This document shows positions 59,041-64,000 of a stretch of 64,000 nucleotides of DNA, in pieces. The notes beneath the pieces were generated by a model that did no database searches, was not told where the DNA came from, and saw only the letters and a program-made list of their open reading frames with translations. Source of the DNA: Psychromonas algicola. GTDB taxonomy: Bacteria; Pseudomonadota; Gammaproteobacteria; Enterobacterales; Psychromonadaceae. A program made the translations under genes and the position numbers. Position 1 is the first letter of the stretch. Every line of letters starts with the position of its first letter. The stretch is taken from NCBI RefSeq assembly GCF_004378355.1, contig NZ_SNUB01000012.1, positions 1 to 64,000 of the forward strand, written 5' to 3'.

Positions 59041-60872
59041 TACTTAGCCTCCAAATAGGTATAGCTTTGATCCCCGCCATCAGGCAATACATGTGACAAT
59101 AATAAGGTACTTTTCATGACAGCAGAAAAAACAGGTGCGGCAACGTCTCCCGCATAATATCGATCACCTTGAGGCTCATTGATCATCACAGCAATCGCAA
59201 ATCGAGGACGCGTTGCAGGCGCTAAACCAGCAAACACTGCAACATAATCGTCACCATACCCACCCGCTTCGGCTTTTCTTGATGTCCCTGTTTTACCTGC
59301 AATACGATATCCATCCACTTTCGCTTTTGGAGCCGTACCACCTTTTTCACTAACACCTTCCATCATTTCAACAACTTCAAGAGCAATATGTTTAGGAACG
59401 ACCTGCTCACCCACAATAGGCGCATTACTTTTTACGATAGAAAGCGGATATTCCATACCACCACTGCCTAAAATGGCATAAGCTTTTGCAAGTTGTAAAG
59501 TAGTAGAGGTGATCCCATATCCAAAGGACATAGTGGCTAATTCAAAATCAGACCAACGATGACGAATAGGTAAACGACCGATATTTTCTCCGATCAAACC
59601 AATCCCCGTATCATTACCTAACCCAAAATCTGCAAAAGTTTGTTGTAACTCTTCAGGGCCTAAGCGTAATGCTAATTTACTTACTCCCATATTGCTTGAT
59701 TTCTTTAATATTTTTGCTAAATCCATTTTCCCATAATTATGGCTATCTCGAACACGTCGACCACCTAAACTCATCCAACCAGGAGACGTATCAATAACTT
59801 CATCAATATCCGTTTTGTTATGAATTAATGCGCTTGCCACCACCAATGGTTTAACGGTTGAACCCGGTTCAAAAGTATCTGTAATCGCACGATTACGTAA
59901 TTTATAAGCTTGATACTGGGTTCTATCATTAGGGTTAAACGAAGGATAATTAGCCATGGCAAAGATTTCACCATTATTAATATCAATCACAACAATTGAA
60001 CCAGAAGTAGCGTGATTCATTTTAATTGCACGCTTTAGTTCACTATAGGCAACGGCTTGAACACGTTGATCTATGGTTAATTGTAAATTGCCCGCTAATT
60101 TTTTCTCTTTTAATACTTCAATATTATCAATGACATTACCAAGGCGATCTTTACGGACACGTTTTGTACCCGTTTGCCCTTGTAAATAAGCATTGTAACT
60201 TTTCTCAATTCCCTCAATACCTTGCGCATCTAAATCAGTTAATCCAAGGATATTTGCATTGATTTCGCCAGTTGGATAAAAACGATGTGATTCTAATTGG
60301 CTTGCAATACCAGATAACTTCAATTGCTTAATGTACTGAACAATAGGATCATTAACTTGACGCTTCAAATAAGCAAAACGAGAATTTGGTTTTTGAATCG
60401 CTTCAGCAATGGTTTCTATTTCAATCCCTAGCACTTCAGCTAATGCAGGCCATTTTTTAGATTCGTAAAAATATTCTTTTGTATATCTTTCAAGGCCTGT
60501 TTTAGGGTTGACAACTTTACTTTTTTTCCACTCTTCGCGTGTAAAAGCAAATTCTTTTTTAACTTCTTTAGGATCGACCCAAATCGCATAAGCAGGCACA
60601 CTAATAGCGAGCTCTTCGCCGTGTCTGTCTTCAATATTACCGCGATGAACCACTGATTTTGTGACACGTAAACTACGTTTATCTGCTTGGTTAGTTAAAT
60701 ATTCTGGCTCGATGACCTGAAGAAATGCAAGGCGAGAAATCAACGCCACAGCGATCATGCTAATGCCAACGGCCACAAAAAGATATCTACCCGAGGAATA
60801 GCTCAGGTAGACTTTTTTCTTACGAGTCTGCGAATTTACTTTAGCTTTTGAAACACTGCGTCTTTTATTCAT
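59040..60872 (-). CDS. ftsI: Septal transpeptidase FtsI (PBP3)
   Basis: 610 residues. Short cytosolic basic tail, a membrane helix (about 29-49, YLFVAVGISMIAVALISRLA), a pedestal domain (VHRGNIEDRHGEELAISVPA) and the penicillin-binding domain with SxxK in EPGSTVKPLVVAS, SxN in KKSSNMGVSKLA and KTG in IAGKTGTSRKAE. It crosslinks septal peptidoglycan with FtsW and is a beta-lactam target. It overlaps ftsL by 4 bp. Confidence 0.98.
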   Translation of the reverse strand: MNKRRSVSKAKVNSQTRKKKVYLSYSSGRYLFVAVGISMIAVALISRLAFLQVIEPEYLTNQADKRSLRVTKSVVHRGNIEDRHGEELAISVPAYAIWVDPKEVKKEFAFTREEWKKSKVVNPKTGLERYTKEYFYESKKWPALAEVLGIEIETIAEAIQKPNSRFAYLKRQVNDPIVQYIKQLKLSGIASQLESHRFYPTGEINANILGLTDLDAQGIEGIEKSYNAYLQGQTGTKRVRKDRLGNVIDNIEVLKEKKLAGNLQLTIDQRVQAVAYSELKRAIKMNHATSGSIVVIDINNGEIFAMANYPSFNPNDRTQYQAYKLRNRAITDTFEPGSTVKPLVVASALIHNKTDIDEVIDTSPGWMSLGGRRVRDSHNYGKMDLAKILKKSSNMGVSKLALRLGPEELQQTFADFGLGNDTGIGLIGENIGRLPIRHRWSDFELATMSFGYGITSTTLQLAKAYAILGSGGMEYPLSIVKSNAPIVGEQVVPKHIALEVVEMMEGVSEKGGTAPKAKVDGYRIAGKTGTSRKAEAGGYGDDYVAVFAGLAPATRPRFAIAVMINEPQGDRYYAGDVAAPVFSAVMKSTLLLSHVLPDGGDQSYTYLEAK

Positions 60873-61183
60873 TGAATTTCCACTAATACACTGTTTTCTT
60901 TTGTTGGCTGTGCCATTGACAGCTTTTTATCTGCAATAGAACGAATCCGACTATGTTCATCAAGGGTATGCTCTTCAATAAGCAAATTACTCCACTCTAT
61001 CGTCAGGTTATCTTTCTGTTGCGATAGGAATTCCTTTTTTGTAACTAATTCACGCGTTTGATGGGTTATATAAATGTTATATAATGCACTGATTAATATA
61101 ACTATTCCCAAAATCACCAAGCCAATATGACGACGTAAATCAGCCAATATCAACATTAATAAGTTATCGCGAATCTCCATCAA
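60869..61183 (-). CDS. ftsL: Cell division protein FtsL
   Basis: 104 residues. One membrane helix (about 20-39, [20 protein letters not shown]) and a periplasmic coiled coil (about 40-95). FtsL with FtsB and FtsQ activates FtsW-FtsI. Identity rests on topology, length and position between rsmH and ftsI, since FtsL sequence is poorly conserved. Confidence 0.93.
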   Translation of the reverse strand: MMEIRDNLLMLILADLRRHIGLVILGIVILISALYNIYITHQTRELVTKKEFLSQQKDNLTIEWSNLLIEEHTLDEHSRIRSIADKKLSMAQPTKENSVLVEIQ

Positions 61184-62127
61184 CTAACCTCTGGTTGACG
61201 TAATTTAACTGCGACACGTAACACTGAGCTACGTGAACGCGGGTTTTTATCCACTTCTTCAGCACTCGGTTTGATTGCTTTACCCACTGATTTTAAATTT
61301 TTTCCTGCTTGCATTTGCGCATCGGTTAAAGGTAATCCAGCGGGATACTCCGGTCCTTTCTCTTGCTTACGAATAAAACGTTTTACAATACGATCTTCTA
61401 GTGAGTGGAAGCTAATCACTGATAGCTGTCCACCAATGGCTAACACATCCAATGCACCATCGAGTACTTTATGGATCTCTTCTAATTCACTATTAATATA
61501 AATTCGAATGCCTTGGAAACTGCGTGTTGCAGGATGTTTTTTCTTCTCTCGTTTAGGACATAAACGTTCAATCAGCTGTGCTAATTGCAACGTACGAGTA
61601 AATGGAGTTTCAACTCTATCAGCAACAATGGCTCTCGCGATTCGATAAGCAAACTTTTCTTCACCAAAGGTTTTTAACGCCCAACCAATATCATCAACAT
61701 CAGCTTTAGCTAACCAATCTGCAGCACTAATGCCTGATGTTGGATCCATACGCATATCCAATGGGCCATCACGCATAAAACTAAAACCACGCTCAGCATC
61801 GTCTAATTGTGGTGATGAAACACCTAAGTCCAATAACACACCATCAATTTTTCCAGCTAACCCAAGTTCTTTAACGTAATCAGCTAAACCAGAGAAAGGA
61901 CCGTGCACAATATCAAAACGTGGATCTTCTAACTTTAAAGCTTCAGCCGTTGCAATAGCTCTTGGATCTCGGTCGATCGCAATTAAACGACCATTAGGCC
62001 CTAGCTTTGATAAAATATGTCGAGAATGACCACCACGGCCAAATGTTCCATCGACGTAGATACCATCTGGTTTTATAGCGAGCCCTTCAACAGCTTCGTC
62101 TAATAATACGGTTATATGCTCACTCAT
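61180..62127 (-). CDS. rsmH: 16S rRNA N4-methyltransferase RsmH (MraW)
   Basis: 315 residues. SAM-binding [20 protein letters not shown] near residue 25, [20 protein letters not shown], and a C-terminal [20 protein letters not shown]. It methylates C1402 N4 of 16S rRNA, the same nucleotide whose ribose is methylated by RsmI, also encoded in this window. It shares one base with mraZ and overlaps ftsL by 4 bp. Confidence 0.98.
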   Translation of the reverse strand: MSEHITVLLDEAVEGLAIKPDGIYVDGTFGRGGHSRHILSKLGPNGRLIAIDRDPRAIATAEALKLEDPRFDIVHGPFSGLADYVKELGLAGKIDGVLLDLGVSSPQLDDAERGFSFMRDGPLDMRMDPTSGISAADWLAKADVDDIGWALKTFGEEKFAYRIARAIVADRVETPFTRTLQLAQLIERLCPKREKKKHPATRSFQGIRIYINSELEEIHKVLDGALDVLAIGGQLSVISFHSLEDRIVKRFIRKQEKGPEYPAGLPLTDAQMQAGKNLKSVGKAIKPSAEEVDKNPRSRSSVLRVAVKLRQPEVS

Positions 62128-62588
62128 TAGAACGAGAACTCCTTAAGAGAATCACTTAATTCCATGCCTAACGACATATCACTTTGTAGATCTTGCTGTA
62201 CTTGTTGATGCCACACTTGCTCATCCCATATTTCAAATTTGTTCAACTGCCCTACTAACATTATTTTTTTATCTAATTTCGCATGTTGTCTTAATGTTGG
62301 TGCAATTAAAGTACGACCATTCTTATCTAACTCACATTCTGTGGCATGACCAAGAATTAACCGTTGGATGCGTCTCTCTTGTGGATTGGTACTTGATAAG
62401 CCTCTTAACTTCTCTTCTATCAATAACCATTCATGTAACGGATACAGCAACAAACAATTTTGAGACTGAAAATCAATAGTGCATACAAGCTGCCCCTGAC
62501 AGGTATCGGAAAGCCAATCGCGGTACCGAGTCGGCACTGCAATTCTTCCTTTAGTGTCAAGATTGATGGCATTTGCACCACGTAGCAT
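62127..62588 (-). CDS. mraZ: Transcriptional regulator MraZ
   Basis: 153 residues with two MraZ/AbrB-like domains: [19 protein letters not shown] (near residue 8) and [20 protein letters not shown] (near 84). It forms ring-shaped oligomers that bind TGGGN repeats upstream of its own gene and repress the dcw cluster. A matching operator is present upstream. First gene of the dcw operon. Confidence 0.97.
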   Translation of the reverse strand: MLRGANAINLDTKGRIAVPTRYRDWLSDTCQGQLVCTIDFQSQNCLLLYPLHEWLLIEEKLRGLSSTNPQERRIQRLILGHATECELDKNGRTLIAPTLRQHAKLDKKIMLVGQLNKFEIWDEQVWHQQVQQDLQSDMSLGMELSDSLKEFSF

Positions 62589-62888
62589 GATTATTTCATT
62601 CCGTTATTTATGAATTACATCTGCAATTTATCAAGAAAAAGATCCACAAAACGACACTTTCTCCCACTTTTAACCACTCAGTCTAATAAAATTCCTCATT
62701 ATTGCAAGTAATGGATCTTTTTAAATACAGATCTGAATCACAAAATGATCTGGGTGGCGTTTAAATTCATTTGCTTATAAGTTAAATAAAGAGGTGAAAT
62801 TATTCTCAAAAGGCGACCAATTAATAAGTTGCGTGATATACTTCCCCGCTTGAAACAATTTAACTAATAACTTCGGAAGGACATTCCC
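62589..62888. other. Divergent promoter region between mraZ and rsfS
   Basis: 300 bp that must hold the dcw promoter (minus strand) and the rsfS-rlmH-mrdA promoter (plus strand). The MraZ boxes at 62642-62676 are the only element I can place. AT-rich sequence gives several weak promoter-like matches that I do not call. Confidence 0.6.
62642..62676 (-). promoter_or_regulatory. MraZ operator: four TGG-type boxes at 10-bp spacing
   Basis: Read on the minus strand: TGGTT, TGGGA, TGTCG and TGGAT, each five bases long and separated by exactly five bases (boxes at 62672-62676, 62662-62666, 62652-62656, 62642-62646). E. coli MraZ binds TGGGN direct repeats with 5-bp spacers. The array ends 54 bp before the mraZ start. 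One box is a full match and three are partial. Confidence 0.75.
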
Positions 62889-63215
62889 TTGCAAGACGAA
62901 CAATTAAAAGCATTTATCATCAATCAACTTGAAGAGATGAAAGCAAAAGAAATAGTAACAATTGATGTAGCTGGTATTTCAGATATCACTGATACATTAA
63001 TCATTTGCACAGGTACATCAAAACGCCACGTACGCTCAATTGGTGAGCAAACTGCATTAGCTGCTAAAAATGCAGGTGAAGTACCATTAGGTGTAGAAGG
63101 CCTTGAAGGAAGTGAATGGGTATTAATTGATATGGGCAATGTCGTTGTACATGTTATGCAAGATGAAACACGTCAATTCTACCAACTAGAAAAACTATGG
63201 ACTGAATCAGTCTAA
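62889..63215 (+). CDS. rsfS: Ribosomal silencing factor RsfS
   Basis: 108 residues from a TTG start with GGAAGGA upstream. Family signature: [58 protein letters not shown]. It binds uL14 and blocks subunit joining in slow growth. It directly joins rlmH. The usual upstream neighbours holA and nadD are absent; mraZ lies there instead. Confidence 0.96.
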   Translation: MQDEQLKAFIINQLEEMKAKEIVTIDVAGISDITDTLIICTGTSKRHVRSIGEQTALAAKNAGEVPLGVEGLEGSEWVLIDMGNVVVHVMQDETRQFYQLEKLWTESV

Positions 63216-63685
63216 TGAAGATTCAGCTAATTGCAGTCGGTACTAAAATGCCAGACTGGGTTGAAAAAGGTTATCTTGAATACGCGCGACGTTTTCCAAA
63301 AGAAATGCAACTTGAATTATTAGAGATTAATGCAGGAAAACGTGGTAAAAATGCTGATATTAAACGCATTTTGAAAAAAGAAGGCGAGCTAACCTTGGAA
63401 GCGATTCCTAAAGGTAACAAAATAGTCACCCTCGAAGTAACAGGTAAACCTTGGACAACAGAGCAATTAGCTGGAGAGATGACAAAATGGCAGCATGATG
63501 GACGCAATATTAGTCTGTTGATCGGCGGGCCAGAAGGTTTGGCTCCAGAATGTATCAAACAGTCTGAACAACGTTGGTCTCTTTCAGCCTTAACATTACC
63601 GCACCCTCTGGTTCGGATCATAGTCGCTGAAAGTTTATATCGTGCATTTACCTTAACAATTAATCATCCGTATCATAGAGAGTAG
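63215..63685 (+). CDS. rlmH: 23S rRNA pseudouridine methyltransferase RlmH
   Basis: 156 residues, SPOUT-fold. Motifs: [20 protein letters not shown] at the start, [35 protein letters not shown] and a YHRE end. It methylates pseudouridine 1915 in 23S rRNA on the 70S ribosome. It shares one base with rsfS and precedes mrdA by 2 bp. Confidence 0.97.
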   Translation: MKIQLIAVGTKMPDWVEKGYLEYARRFPKEMQLELLEINAGKRGKNADIKRILKKEGELTLEAIPKGNKIVTLEVTGKPWTTEQLAGEMTKWQHDGRNISLLIGGPEGLAPECIKQSEQRWSLSALTLPHPLVRIIVAESLYRAFTLTINHPYHRE

Positions 63686-63687
63686 TT

Positions 63688-64000
63688 GTGAGAATCAAAC
63701 GTAATAGCATACGCGACCACAGCGCAGAATCAGAATTAGTCATGCGCAGAACCATTGCGGTTTTTGTCGCGATTTTATTTGCTATCGGCATTTTAATTAC
63801 TAATTTATATTACTTACAAATTAGCTCATTCAACAATTATAAAACACGTTCTAATGACAACCGAATCAGTGTGCAAACCATCGCACCTAATCGTGGACTC
63901 ATTTATGATCGCAACGGCGTGGTTCTTGCTGAAAATCGATCCGTCTATAGCCTTCAAGTTATTGTAAGAAATACAAAAACATTACAAGATGATATTAAAC
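63688..64000 (+). CDS. mrdA: Penicillin-binding protein 2 MrdA (5' part, runs off the window)
   Basis: Open from GTG 63688 to the window end, 104 complete codons. Basic cytosolic tail (MRIKRNSIRDHSAESEL), a membrane helix (about 20-44) and the start of the pedestal domain with NRISVQTIAPNRGLIYDRNG then VVLAENRSVYSL, typical of PBP2. MrdA is the elongation transpeptidase working with RodA and RodZ. The following mrdB/rodA gene is expected outside the window. Confidence 0.93.
   Translation, partial: MRIKRNSIRDHSAESELVMRRTIAVFVAILFAIGILITNLYYLQISSFNNYKTRSNDNRISVQTIAPNRGLIYDRNGVVLAENRSVYSLQVIVRNTKTLQDDIK

Overview
The window is chromosomal DNA of an AT-rich, Gram-negative gammaproteobacterium, most likely a Psychromonas or close marine relative. 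The basis is gene order and family content: a complete dcw cluster; an rlmN-pilF-rodZ-ispG-hisS-yfgM-bamB-der line-up; rsmI/lpoA/yraN/diaA/dolP; a periplasmic Lig E DNA ligase; a DciA-type helicase loader; FeoABC; outer-membrane lipoproteins; and a type A RNase P RNA. Assignment to genus is inference. Most genes are on the minus strand.

Layout. 1-120: probable tail of a transposase plus a hairpin. 0.15-3.9 kb: potABCD polyamine importer, followed by a paeA/ytfL-type CBS membrane protein (4.4-5.7 kb). 5.9-9.0 kb: a decayed small lipoprotein gene, a dCache chemoreceptor and a small secreted protein. 9.1-13.4 kb: an RND efflux pump and its adaptor. 13.8-16.9 kb: an accessory stretch with two unrecognised genes, a lysine-rich histone-H1-like protein, a MITE-like element and a heptanucleotide microsatellite. 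16.9-17.9 kb: rnpB and four tandem copies of its 3' end with alternating terminator hairpins. 17.9-22.6 kb: rsmI, divergent from lpoA-yraN-diaA-dolP. 22.7-32.1 kb: yfgJ-der-bamB-yfgM-hisS-ispG-rodZ-pilF-rlmN. 32.3-35.1 kb: feoABC with a candidate Fur box. 35.3-40.2 kb: an SUI1 protein, a HopJ-family protein, yacG, zapD, coaE, nadC, ligE and a MutT-type Nudix gene. 40.3-44.4 kb: secA, an M23 peptidase and dciA. 44.5-62.6 kb: the dcw cluster from lpxC back to mraZ. 62.9-64 kb: rsfS-rlmH-mrdA, running off the end of the window.

The main theme is envelope growth and division: Lipid II synthesis (murC-G, mraY, ddl), the divisome (ftsZ, ftsA, ftsQ, ftsL, ftsI, ftsW, zapD), elongation (mrdA, rodZ), the PBP1A activator lpoA, outer-membrane assembly (bamB, dolP), the first committed step of lipid A synthesis (lpxC) and protein export (secA, yfgM). 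Housekeeping RNA genes are interleaved (rnpB, rlmN, rsmI, rsmH, rlmH, hisS).

I found no phage, CRISPR array, defence island or biosynthetic cluster. The most interesting signals are at the RNA/DNA level: the rnpB 3'-tail array, an 18-bp hairpin that buries the ligE ribosome binding site, a four-box MraZ operator at exact 10-bp spacing, the decayed lipoprotein gene, and the accessory 13.8-16.9 kb stretch.
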